Origin: an uncultured Gammaproteobacteria bacterium
GTDB lineage: Bacteria > Pseudomonadota > Gammaproteobacteria > Pseudomonadales > Azotimanducaceae
Direction of reading: 5' to 3'
DNA: 47,568 bases
NCBI GenBank assembly: GCA_913045175.1
Contig: CAJWQG010000026.1
Span: forward strand, 1-47,568
Shown here: positions 15,240 to 22,643 of the stretch, one piece after another
Layout of the letters: every line of letters begins with the position of its first letter
Numbering within the stretch: the first letter of the stretch is position 1
Program-made: the position numbers and the translations under genes
The notes under the pieces: generated by a model
The model's input: only the letters and a program-made list of their open reading frames with translations
Database searches by the model: none
Told to the model about the DNA's origin: nothing

Positions 15240-16325
15240 ATGCTCAAGCGCTTTCTCGTGCCGGAAGCTGATCAGGTTCTCATAAAAGAAGAAGTCATTC
15301 GTGCCGCGACCGAGGAAATATTCAGGAAGATGGGGCAAACGGATGAAGACGCGGCGCTTTCGACAGACGTATTGCTTACCAGTGATCTTCGCGGCTGTGA
15401 GAGCCACGGTGTATCCAATATGCTGCGGTCGTATATTCGAGGATATGGGGATGAAACGATCAACCCGCGACCCGACGTCAAAGTAATCCGTGAGTCGCTG
15501 GTTAGCGCGACGCTGGACGCAGATCGTGGCTTAGGAATTCAGGTTGGGCCAAAGGCGATGCAAATGGCGATAGACAAAGCCGAGGAAACCGGTATTGGAT
15601 CCGTCGTGGTTCAGCATTGTGGTCACGCCGGTATGCTCGCGTACTACCCTCTGATGGCAATCGGACACGACATGATTGGTGTCTCGATGCATTCTGTCGG
15701 TGGGAGATTGCAGGTTCCTACATTTGGCGCCGAAGCAGTGTACGGCACCAATCCCATTGCCTGGGGAGTGCCAGCTGGGGAATTGCCACCGTTTGTATTT
15801 GATATCGCCACAACGCAGGTGGCTGCTAACAAACTCATGCTAACTCGTCGTATAGGTTCGCACCTTGAGCCTGGCTGGATAACCGATCTGCAGGGCGAGC
15901 CAATAATGGAAAACGTCAACTCACCTGAATACGGTGAGTTCCTGATGCTTCCCTTTGGCGGTACAAGAGAAAATGGCAGCCACAAGGGCTATGGATTTGC
16001 GACCATCGTCGACATCATGGGAGGGATCTTGTCGGGCAACGGACCCGGACACTTGGCCAAAGATGGATACGGACTGTTCATGATGGCGATGAAGGTTGAT
16101 GCATTTGTTGATGTCGCCGATTTTAAGAAAGATACAGATCGATTACTTGAGCGACTGTCGACGATGAAACCGACAAAGGATCATGACCGTGTCTACTACG
16201 CTGGCCTTATGGAACATGAGGAAACGGAAAAGCGCAGACAAGAAGGTATTCCCTACCATAAAGAAGTAGTGGAGTGGTTCAACCAGACAGCCAAAGACCT
16301 GGATCTTAGTTACTCGCTACCCTAA
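15240..16325 (+). CDS. Ldh2-family (malate/L-lactate/ureidoglycolate dehydrogenase type) NAD(P)H oxidoreductase
   Basis: The 361-residue product has family landmarks: GCESHGVSNMLRSYI with the catalytic-region H56, VVVQHCGHAGMLAYYPLMA, the segment TNPIAWGVPAG, and the glycine-rich FGGTRENGSHKGYGFATIVDIMGGILSG. Members reversibly oxidise 2-hydroxyacids (malate, lactate, ureidoglycolate, 2,3-diketogulonate) with NAD(P) in the cytosol. Substrate cannot be read from the sequence. AGGAAAA lies about 6 nt before the ATG. It is a single gene on the plus strand, ending just before intergenic repeat A, whose hairpins could serve as its transcription end. Confidence 0.87.
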   Translation: MLKRFLVPEADQVLIKEEVIRAATEEIFRKMGQTDEDAALSTDVLLTSDLRGCESHGVSNMLRSYIRGYGDETINPRPDVKVIRESLVSATLDADRGLGIQVGPKAMQMAIDKAEETGIGSVVVQHCGHAGMLAYYPLMAIGHDMIGVSMHSVGGRLQVPTFGAEAVYGTNPIAWGVPAGELPPFVFDIATTQVAANKLMLTRRIGSHLEPGWITDLQGEPIMENVNSPEYGEFLMLPFGGTRENGSHKGYGFATIVDIMGGILSGNGPGHLAKDGYGLFMMAMKVDAFVDVADFKKDTDRLLERLSTMKPTKDHDRVYYAGLMEHEETEKRRQEGIPYHKEVVEWFNQTAKDLDLSYSLP

Positions 16326-16340
16326 GTGCCCGGAGAGACT

Positions 16341-16629
16341 GACCGAGCCGGCAGAGGGGTACTTCTTTGCTCCAGTCGTTCCCCGCTTACACCCCTCCAC
16401 CGACTCTGGGGAATCGAGACCGCTATTCCCATTGAGTAGACGATATCGATCTACTGTTGAGCTGGGGGGAGGGGGGTACTGTTTCGCGACGCGAACATAG
16501 CGAACTCCCGCCGAGACCGCCTATGGCAACCCCGATATCACTCCGCCCAAGCGAACAATGAGAGCGCAAACGCGGCTCTCAGGAAGGTAGAGAGCGAGCG
16601 GCTCGAAACAGTACCCCCCTTCTCCCAGC
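16341..16629 (+). repeat. Intergenic repeat element, copy A
   Basis: This copy matches the reverse complement of 19402-19782 over most of its length. Anchors include GACCGAGCCGG (16341-16351), CTCCAGTCGTTCCCCGC (16370-16386), CCTATGGCAACCCCG (16520-16534) and GTACTGTTTCGCGACGC (16476-16492). Inside it, AGGGGGGTACTGTTTCG (16470-16486) is exactly inverted at 16604-16620, and the inverted arms extend to 16461 and 16629 with two mismatches. No coding frame fits. It fills the 311-bp gap between the Ldh2 gene and the next locus. Confidence 0.85.
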
Positions 16630-16636
16630 GGACTAC

Positions 16637-17112
16637 TTAGCGCCGGCTATTCCCGATGATAATTTCTTCATACACCTGAAATTTCATCGAAAAGATTTCT
16701 TCGTCGGAAACAACGACAGTAACCGTCCACTCTCCCAGTGGATCACCTTCGTGAAAAAACAAATTACCCAGCCATTTATCACTGAGGGTGCTGAATTTTT
16801 GGCGGATGACACGATTTTTCTCGTCCATTGCGCGCAGGGATCCAGAGGTGCGCCCCCGCGGCGGCGGGTAGTAAATACTCGACGTACCCGGAAAGACCTG
16901 CTTCATCTATTCCCAGACTTTCGATAAGTACGCCAAATTCGTATCCGGTTTCTTTGAGTCGAAGGGGAATTCGATTGTCTCCGGTAACTGTTATGGTCCC
17001 GTTGGCCATGTTTTTCTACATGGCCAAAAATAACTCGATAGTCGTCTGGGCCTGCTCGACAGGTAACTGCTACAAAGATAAGGACTAATGAACGGAGAAA
17101 GTGTAGATGCAT
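16637..17112 (-). pseudogene. Frameshifted gene for a small exported protein (DUF3859-like?)
   Basis: From an ATG at 17112 the locus encodes a signal-peptide-like start (MHLHFLRSLVLIFVAVTCRA). The frame shifts at a 5-base T run (17011-17015; A5 on the coding strand) into NMANGTITVTGDNRIPLRLK and GYEFGVLIESLG. It shifts again at a C5 run (16853-16857; G5 on the coding strand) into RTSGSLRAMDEKNRVIRQKF and GEWTVTVVVSDEEIFSMKF. Removing one base at each run restores a single frame of about 157 residues. The GEWTVTV..DEEIFSMKFQVYE ending recalls DUF3859-type periplasmic proteins, but I am not sure. Both lesions are in homopolymers, so sequence error is a live alternative to true decay. Confidence 0.6.
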
Positions 17113-17201
17113 AGGAATAACTCTAGCACTTCACTCGCACGGATTAGCACATTGGCGCTATGCTTGTGCTTTTCATGGACAGAAACTGAGTAATTAGATC
17201 T

Positions 17202-18005
17202 ATGACCGATTTTGACAATGAAACAGCATTGGAATCTGCAGGCGAAGGACGATGGTCCGGACGCGTCAGCGGTAAATGGAATATCGGAGACGCCCCCAAT
17301 GGTGGCTACCTGGTCTGCATCGCAATGCAGGCGATTCGCCAGTTGTCGCCACAACACCAAGACCCGCTCACCGTAACGGCACATTACCTGCGTACTGGGA
17401 TTCCGAATGCGCCGTGCGAAGTGAGGGCAGAAAGCCTTCGGGTTGGTCGGACAGTCAGTACTGCAAGGGCAACCCTGTCTCAGGAGGGTAAGTCACGACT
17501 GGAGGTGCTCGCGGGTTTCGGAGACCTATCGCAGACTGGCGACGAAGATGCACCATCGTTGCAAATACCAGCACCGGAGATGCCGACATCTGATGAGTGT
17601 CCGCAGCGATCTGCTGAGGAGCAGGGCGTTGCGCTGCCATTATTGGAACGACTGGATATACGGATTCACCCGGATGAGGTTAGGGCCGGTAGTGCGGGCG
17701 AGGCCCAGGTATCTGGATGGATTCGACTGGCGGATGGTCAGTCCCCGGACTCCTTAACTGCAGTGCTCTTTGCAGATGCCTTTCCTCCTTCAGTATTTGG
17801 CCTCTTAGGAAATATCGGTTGGGTACCGACTCTAGAGCTAACGGTTCACGTAAGGCGTAGGCCTTCTCCAGGTTGGGTCTTGGGTCAGCTTCATACCCGT
17901 GATCTAAAGGACGGGAGAATGGTAGAGGACGGATATCTTTGGGATTCTAACGGAGAACTACTGGCGCAATCTCGTCAAATTGCATTGCTTCTTCCCCGTT
18001 CCTAG
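17202..18005 (+). CDS. Acyl-CoA thioesterase family protein (TesB-like double hot-dog)
   Basis: The 267-residue product resembles TesB-type/4HBT_3 proteins. An N-terminal hot-dog domain has the substrate loop NIGDAPNGGYLVCIAMQAI and the strand segment DPLTVTAHYLRTG. A second hot-dog module begins near residue 150, with SGWIRLADGQSPDSLTAVLFADAFPPS. These enzymes hydrolyse acyl-CoA thioesters in the cytosol. Chain-length preference is not readable. It is the first gene of a rightward run (thioesterase, CBS protein, GcvR-like, lipoprotein) bounded on both sides by the inverted repeat copies A and B. The ribosome-binding site is weak. Confidence 0.83.
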   Translation: MTDFDNETALESAGEGRWSGRVSGKWNIGDAPNGGYLVCIAMQAIRQLSPQHQDPLTVTAHYLRTGIPNAPCEVRAESLRVGRTVSTARATLSQEGKSRLEVLAGFGDLSQTGDEDAPSLQIPAPEMPTSDECPQRSAEEQGVALPLLERLDIRIHPDEVRAGSAGEAQVSGWIRLADGQSPDSLTAVLFADAFPPSVFGLLGNIGWVPTLELTVHVRRRPSPGWVLGQLHTRDLKDGRMVEDGYLWDSNGELLAQSRQIALLLPRS

Positions 18006-18079
18006 CGCCCGGATTCTCATTTCCTCGCCTCGTTATTTATCTGTTATTATCAAGGCGAGTAAACATCTGAATTGAAACC

Positions 18080-18499
18080 ATGGCAGACGTTGAACTTCAA
18101 AAACACATGCTGAATAAGCCAATCACGGTCAAGCCAGAGATGACCGTATTCCAGGCTGCACATCAGATTCTAAAGCACAAAATTTCCGGGGTATGTGTAG
18201 TCGACGATTACAACAATTTGGTTGGCGTGGTATCGGAACTGGATTGTTTGCGCACTATCGTCAATTCAGGTGAAGAGGCGGACACAGTCCTGGTCGCGGA
18301 TGTGATGACTACCGAGATCGAATCCAGCCATCCTCACGATGACATTATTCGAGTCGCCAGCTCTATGCTTGATAATAAACATCGACGACTCCCGGTCTCC
18401 GTCGACGGAAAATTAGCGGGACAAATTACCTGTCGTCAGATTCTCAAGGCGATCAAGGATTTTGCGGCGCCTGCTGACCCCTCTGAAAAGACACAGTAA
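18080..18499 (+). CDS. Protein with two CBS domains
   Basis: A 139-residue stand-alone CBS pair: first CBS about 10-65 (LNKPITVKPEMTVFQAAHQI ... ISGVCVVDDYNNLVGVVSE) and second about 75-130 (VMTTEIESSHPHDDIIRVAS ... RRLPVSVDGKLAGQITCRQI). CBS pairs bind adenosine nucleotides or S-adenosylmethionine and usually regulate a partner protein. No catalytic domain is attached. It precedes the GcvR-like gene by 16 bp, so the two are probably co-transcribed. The regulated partner is unknown. Confidence 0.88.
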   Translation: MADVELQKHMLNKPITVKPEMTVFQAAHQILKHKISGVCVVDDYNNLVGVVSELDCLRTIVNSGEEADTVLVADVMTTEIESSHPHDDIIRVASSMLDNKHRRLPVSVDGKLAGQITCRQILKAIKDFAAPADPSEKTQ

Positions 18500-18515
18500 T
18501 CGATAAGGTATATCC

Positions 18516-19031
18516 GTGAGATCCAACGTCGTATTTACGTTCATTGGTGAGGACAAGCCTGGTCTGGTTGAGTCTATCTCCAGCATCATTAGTGATCACC
18601 AGGGTAATTGGCTGGAGAGTCGTCTGAGTCAACTGGCGGGAAGGTTCGCCGGTATCATTCAGGTTGGTGCGGATGACGATCGAATAGAAGGATTGATAAG
18701 TTCGTTACAAGGACTTAAAGATCAGGGTCTTACCGTTGTCGTAGAACGCGGCAGCGAGGCAACTGATGAAAAGACCAGTACGCACGTATTAATGCTTTTG
18801 GGTCTTGATCGCCCAGGCATCGTGCACGATGTTTCAAGCGCGCTTGCTGCGCAAAATATCAATGTTCTGGAACTCAACACGAATATAGTAAAGGCAGCGA
18901 TGACCGGCGAGCCAATGTTTGATGCAAAAGCGGTTGTTGAGTACGCGTCCAGTACTGATCTTCTGCAATTGGCAGAAGAGCTTGAGGTCATTTCCACGGA
19001 CTTAGGGGTCGATATCGAATTGGAGGATTAG
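18516..19031 (+). CDS. GcvR-like protein with two ACT domains
   Basis: The 171-residue product contains two ACT modules: residues about 5-80 (VVFTFIGEDKPGLVESISSI) and 90-170 (HVLMLLGLDRPGIVHDVSSA). Both carry the GxDxPGxV signature of amino-acid-binding ACT domains. GcvR of gammaproteobacteria binds glycine and blocks the activator GcvA of the glycine cleavage operon, but no gcv genes are present here. The GTG start at 18516 is supported by AAGG 7 nt upstream. Alternatively it may be a general amino-acid sensor working with the CBS protein before it (inference). Confidence 0.85.
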   Translation: MRSNVVFTFIGEDKPGLVESISSIISDHQGNWLESRLSQLAGRFAGIIQVGADDDRIEGLISSLQGLKDQGLTVVVERGSEATDEKTSTHVLMLLGLDRPGIVHDVSSALAAQNINVLELNTNIVKAAMTGEPMFDAKAVVEYASSTDLLQLAEELEVISTDLGVDIELED

Positions 19032-19035
19032 TGAC

Positions 19036-19383
19036 ATGCAAGGGATTGTAAATAGCGTCATAACGGGAATCATAACTACAGGCGCCTTACTGGTTTTGCT
19101 GACCGGATGCGCATCGAATGAGGAAATCGAACGTGAGCTGACCACCTATATTGGTGATTACGTGAACGAGGCAATTTCCAGGCTTGGTAGACCTGACAGA
19201 ATCTACGACATGCAGAACGACACCAAGGAATACCACTGGGTCACCAACTCTGCCAATGCGACGATTAACACGAACGTTATGGGCATTCCCATGCCCCAGA
19301 GTAAACCGCGAAAGTGTAAGCGTGTGTTACTTGTTGATGAAAGGAAAAAGGTCATCGGGCACTTGGTGGAAGGTAACTGCTGA
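19036..19383 (+). CDS. Small lipoprotein of unknown function
   Basis: A 115-residue protein with a lipoprotein signal peptide ending in the lipobox LLTGC (Cys at residue 25). The mature part (DYVNEAISRLGRPDRIYDMQNDTKEYHWV) resembles the SmpA/BamE-like pattern of small outer-membrane lipoproteins, where a short helix and a predicted strand follow the Cys, though I cannot assign the family. Four Cys in total (lipobox, KPRKCKR and the C-terminal EGNC among them) could allow a disulphide. It starts 4 bp after the GcvR-like stop with GGAGG upstream, so it is probably co-transcribed. Its stop lies just before repeat B. Confidence 0.8.
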   Translation: MQGIVNSVITGIITTGALLVLLTGCASNEEIERELTTYIGDYVNEAISRLGRPDRIYDMQNDTKEYHWVTNSANATINTNVMGIPMPQSKPRKCKRVLLVDERKKVIGHLVEGNC

Positions 19384-19401
19384 TGAGCATTGCTGATTGA
19401 C

Positions 19402-19782
19402 GGCGGATACTGTTTCGCGCGGCTCGCTCTCGGCCTTCCTGAGAGTCTCGTTTGTGCCTTCGTTGGCCGCCTGGCGGAGTGATACCGGGGTTGCCATAGA
19501 CGGTCTCGGCGGCCGGTCGCTATGTTTGCGTCGCGAAACAGTACCCGCCTCCCAGCAGCTAAGTAGTAGATTCGATACCGTCTACGCAATGGGGTTAGCG
19601 ATCTCGATGCCCCAGAGCTGGTGGAGGGGTGCTTGTTTGCGTAAGGAATATATTCACCGCCGTAGAGCCGCTCCTGGACCCTGACTCATTTGAGACCCCG
19701 ATCGCGCCCGAAAGCGAAAATGCAAGTCTCCGTAAGGCGGGGAACGACTGGAGTAAACAAGTACCGCTCCACCGGCTCGGTC
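19402..19782 (-). repeat. Intergenic repeat element, copy B (inverted relative to copy A)
   Basis: The reverse complement of this 381-bp stretch aligns with 16341-16629. Terminal arms GGCGGATACTGTTTCGCG (19402-19419) and CGCGAAACAGTACCCGCC (19532-19549) form a 17-of-18 inverted repeat enclosing the core. Relative to copy A it has about 100 extra bases (about 19631-19735), bounded by CGTAAGG on both sides. That suggests copy A lost this part by recombination between short direct repeats. The remaining gap to 19811 shows no gene. Confidence 0.85.
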
Positions 19783-19811
19783 GGCATATTGTAGGAGTCC
19801 GCTGGCGGCGC

Positions 19812-20915
19812 CTACTCTGCTGTCGCTGTGTAACCCTTTTTCAGAAGGTCCCAGTCAATTTCATAACCGAGCCCCGGTTCGGTAGGTGCATACACCAGGC
19901 CCTTGTCGTCGACTTCGATGTCTTCCACCAGTCCAAACTTGTTAGCCCCGGTGCAGGGGAATACTTCGTAGAACTCGCAGTTGGGTACCGCCATAGTTAC
20001 ATGTAGATTGGCGACATTGTTCAGGCTGTTACCACCGTGGTGGATCTCACACATCATATTGAACCCTTCCGCCAGGTGGCAGGTACGAACCAGTGGCGTG
20101 ATTCCTCCCGTGACCGCGACATCGCCGCGAAGAATATCCGTGGCCTGCTGGGTAATCCAGGGAGTGTTACCGTAGAAACGCCCAGGTACGTATTCGGTGG
20201 ACATAATCGGAATGTCGAGTTTGTCGTGAAGTTTGGTATAGCTGTAGATGTCCTCTTCGACTAGTGGATCTTCGTACCAGTAGTAGTCCAGTTCCTCGAT
20301 AGCGCGACCTACACGAAGCGCTTCCGCATAACGATAGGCCCACATAGAGTCGAGCATAAGCAGCATGTCATCGCCGACGGCTTCACGAACCGCCTGGCAG
20401 ATCTTAATATCAGTTTCGGGATCACCGTGGGGATGTAACTTGTGTGCTGACCAGCCAAGTTCTTTAAAGAGGATGGCTTCCTCGGCGTAAGCTTCGATAG
20501 TTTCGTGGTAGGCCGTGCTCGAATATGCGGGAACCTCATGCTTGCAGGTGCCGAGTAAACGGTGGATAGGTTGTCCGGCCAATTTACCGTTGATATCCCA
20601 AAGGCATATATCGACAGCACCGATCACGTTGGTAAAAACAGACCGGTTCATCTTCCACATCTCCCACCAGATTTGGCCGATATCCAGCGGGTTGCGATCC
20701 ATAATAATGGGTTTGATAAATTCGATCAGACCCGGGGCAAAGTGATCGGCTCCCATGCGCGAGGAACCAAGAAACGCGTTGCCGCTAACGCCCTCATCGG
20801 TCTCCACGGTAACCACGCCCAATTGTCGAGTCGACCCAAACTCCGTGCCGACGCCCGTTTTCCAGGCTTCAGTGGTCCAGTCGAACATATCGACTTTTAC
20901 GTTGGTAATTTTCAA
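19812..20915 (-). CDS. Enolase-superfamily enzyme (mandelate racemase/muconate-lactonising type)
   Basis: Metal ligands of the enolase superfamily are present: D189 in LLMLDSMWAYRY, E215 in YWYEDPLVEED and E241 in IMSTEYVPGRF, numbering from the TTG at 20915. That start is favoured because GGGGAGA lies 6 nt before it; a TTG at 20930 would precede the ribosome-binding site. The usual KxK base motif on the second strand reads KLH (K159, H161), and a His in EIHHGGNSL may act on the other face. Such enzymes dehydrate or epimerise sugar acids in the cytosol. The KLH variation points to a subgroup other than mandelate racemase, possibly acting on uncommon or anhydro sugar acids (inference). Confidence 0.85.
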   Translation of the reverse strand: MKITNVKVDMFDWTTEAWKTGVGTEFGSTRQLGVVTVETDEGVSGNAFLGSSRMGADHFAPGLIEFIKPIIMDRNPLDIGQIWWEMWKMNRSVFTNVIGAVDICLWDINGKLAGQPIHRLLGTCKHEVPAYSSTAYHETIEAYAEEAILFKELGWSAHKLHPHGDPETDIKICQAVREAVGDDMLLMLDSMWAYRYAEALRVGRAIEELDYYWYEDPLVEEDIYSYTKLHDKLDIPIMSTEYVPGRFYGNTPWITQQATDILRGDVAVTGGITPLVRTCHLAEGFNMMCEIHHGGNSLNNVANLHVTMAVPNCEFYEVFPCTGANKFGLVEDIEVDDKGLVYAPTEPGLGYEIDWDLLKKGYTATAE

Positions 20916-20961
20916 GTCATTTCTCCCCAAGCGTTTTGGCGCAAAGCATACACGAAATATT

Positions 20962-22329
20962 TTACTCTATGATCGCTTGATGTATCGCCTTCGCGAAGTC
21001 GAGTTGCATCCCGCCGCGTGGCTGCTGCACCATGATGACAGCGACCAAATCATTTTCAGGGTCAGTCCACGACACGGTGCCGAACGCACCGCCGCCGCCG
21101 AATGCACCTTTACCGCGGTAATCGTTTGCCACTTTCGGGTCCAGCGTGACGCTGACTGTGTATCCGGCACCGATGCCCTTTCTGGCCTTGAGTCCGTATA
21201 TGGGAACGTTTGCGGCCTGATTGCTGCTCATCATCTTTACACTTTCCGGACTAAGCACCCGACGCCCAAAGAATTCACCGTCATCCAGCAGCATCTGCTG
21301 GAAGTGAAGATAGTCTTCAGCGCTACTGGAAAGCCCTGCAGATGCAGAGAAATACCTGGGGGACCCCTGAATTGCCTTCTTGGGCTTTTTGTTGGTCTTA
21401 CCTTTTATGGAGCTAGTTATCACCACAAGTTTGGATTGCTTCTCGCCCGGAACCCGGAAGTAGGTGTTGTTCATCTCCAGCGGGTTGAAGACTCGTTCCT
21501 GAAGGAACTCATTGAATGGCGTTTCCGTGACGATTTCGATGATGCGAGCGACCACGTCGAGGCCGGTAATCGGGCTATAGGCTCGTTGTGTCCCGGGCTG
21601 GAAATCCAGCGGCACCTTTCCGAGCTTTGGAATGTACTCGGCAAGGGTCTGGTCTGCGGTAGCCGGTTCTACCTGATCGACTTTCGAACCGAGCCCACCG
21701 CTTCTAAGTCCGGAAGTGTGTGTAAGCAGGTGGTGGATGGTTACGGGTGTATCGACAGGCACCAGGCGATGTGCGGGGATTTCCTTACCCTTGGACTTGC
21801 TCTTGGGCTTAGCTTTAGAAGCGGATTTGACCTTGCCATCGGCCGGTCCGACAGGGACCGCAACTTTCATATCGGCGAACTCGGGGATGTATTTTGAAAC
21901 CGGGTCGTTCGGGCTCATCAGTCCTTCTTCAACGGCGATCATCGCGGCAACGCCCAACACGGCTTTTGTCGAGGAGGCCATGCGAAAGATTGCGTCGGGC
22001 TCTATCTCTCGACCTTTTTCCACATTCATATCGCCATGGGTCGAGAAATGAACGACTTTGCCGCGTCGCGCGACTGCTGTGACCGCGCCCTGAATATTCC
22101 CAGCATCCATGTGTTTCTGCATCACCTCGTGGATACGGCGCAAGCCATTGGTAGACATTCCAACAGACTCTGCCTTGGCCACCGGCATCCTGGTCGGTGC
22201 GTGCATTGGCTCGGCTGATGCTAGCGGGATTGTAACCAATGAAAATGCGAGAAGGACTGGCGTTATATTGTGCTTTGATATGAGTTTGATATTGGTGTTC
22301 CTTTTGAAAAGCCGACGAAGGCCGGACAT
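20962..22329 (-). CDS. Secreted beta-lactamase-fold serine hydrolase (class C/EstB type)
   Basis: The 455-residue product has an N-terminal hydrophobic signal (about 22-39, ITPVLLAFSLVTIPLASA) and the SxxK motif SSTK (S119-K122) in FRMASSTKAVLG. It also has the Tyr motif region RAYSPITGLDVVARI and a glycine-rich GGGGAFGTVSW that replaces KTG. A Lys/Ser-rich insertion (KSASKAKPKSKSKGKE) sits near residues 185-200. Family members are esterases, D-amino-peptidases or beta-lactamases; an esterase is most likely here. It resembles the cytosolic protein at 30338-31528 closely through SSTK, LLTHTSGL and ARIIEIVTE. It lies 31-46 bp upstream of the enolase-superfamily gene in the same direction, so they may share a transcript. 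Confidence 0.85.
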   Translation of the reverse strand: MSGLRRLFKRNTNIKLISKHNITPVLLAFSLVTIPLASAEPMHAPTRMPVAKAESVGMSTNGLRRIHEVMQKHMDAGNIQGAVTAVARRGKVVHFSTHGDMNVEKGREIEPDAIFRMASSTKAVLGVAAMIAVEEGLMSPNDPVSKYIPEFADMKVAVPVGPADGKVKSASKAKPKSKSKGKEIPAHRLVPVDTPVTIHHLLTHTSGLRSGGLGSKVDQVEPATADQTLAEYIPKLGKVPLDFQPGTQRAYSPITGLDVVARIIEIVTETPFNEFLQERVFNPLEMNNTYFRVPGEKQSKLVVITSSIKGKTNKKPKKAIQGSPRYFSASAGLSSSAEDYLHFQQMLLDDGEFFGRRVLSPESVKMMSSNQAANVPIYGLKARKGIGAGYTVSVTLDPKVANDYRGKGAFGGGGAFGTVSWTDPENDLVAVIMVQQPRGGMQLDFAKAIHQAIIE

Positions 22330-22643
22330 AGTTTTGTCGCGAAGAATACACGAATCCGTCAGTTAGCAGGCGTCCCAACGTTATCGAATTGTAAATCTTC
22401 GCAAGCGTATTTGGAGTAAGGAAGGCGGCTACGCATTCGCCCGTTGGTACTTGAATTTTAGGCAAAGTTAGGGTGATCGCCGAATTGTGGTGTCTTATTA
22501 AGCCAGGTACCAGGTTTTAGGAGCAGACGACGATCGCACCAGCGAGCAGGTAGAGAGCTATGTCAAGATGGGCAGGGCCATCGGCGGGGGATTGAGATCA
22601 GGAAGTAGGTATTCCGGTCGAGAAACCGAGACCTACAACCCTT
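22330..22643. other. Intergenic region with a hairpin after the sulfatase gene
   Basis: I see no gene in this 314-bp gap. GTAGGT (22605-22610) with CGGT (22615-22618) pairs with ACCG (22625-22628) and ACCTAC (22631-22636), forming a two-part stem 8 bp beyond the sulfatase stop. There is no T run after it in the transcript direction, so it is a weak terminator candidate. Confidence 0.35.

Noticed and set aside
16341-19782. Repeat pair plus enclosed genes as a classical composite transposon
   Set aside because: Neither copy encodes a transposase and no flanking target duplication could be defined by eye; only the repeat relationship is reported.
21929-22465. A 178-codon minus-strand frame upstream of and overlapping the secreted serine hydrolase
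   Set aside because: Most of it is another frame of the hydrolase gene, and no family resemblance or ribosome-binding site was seen.
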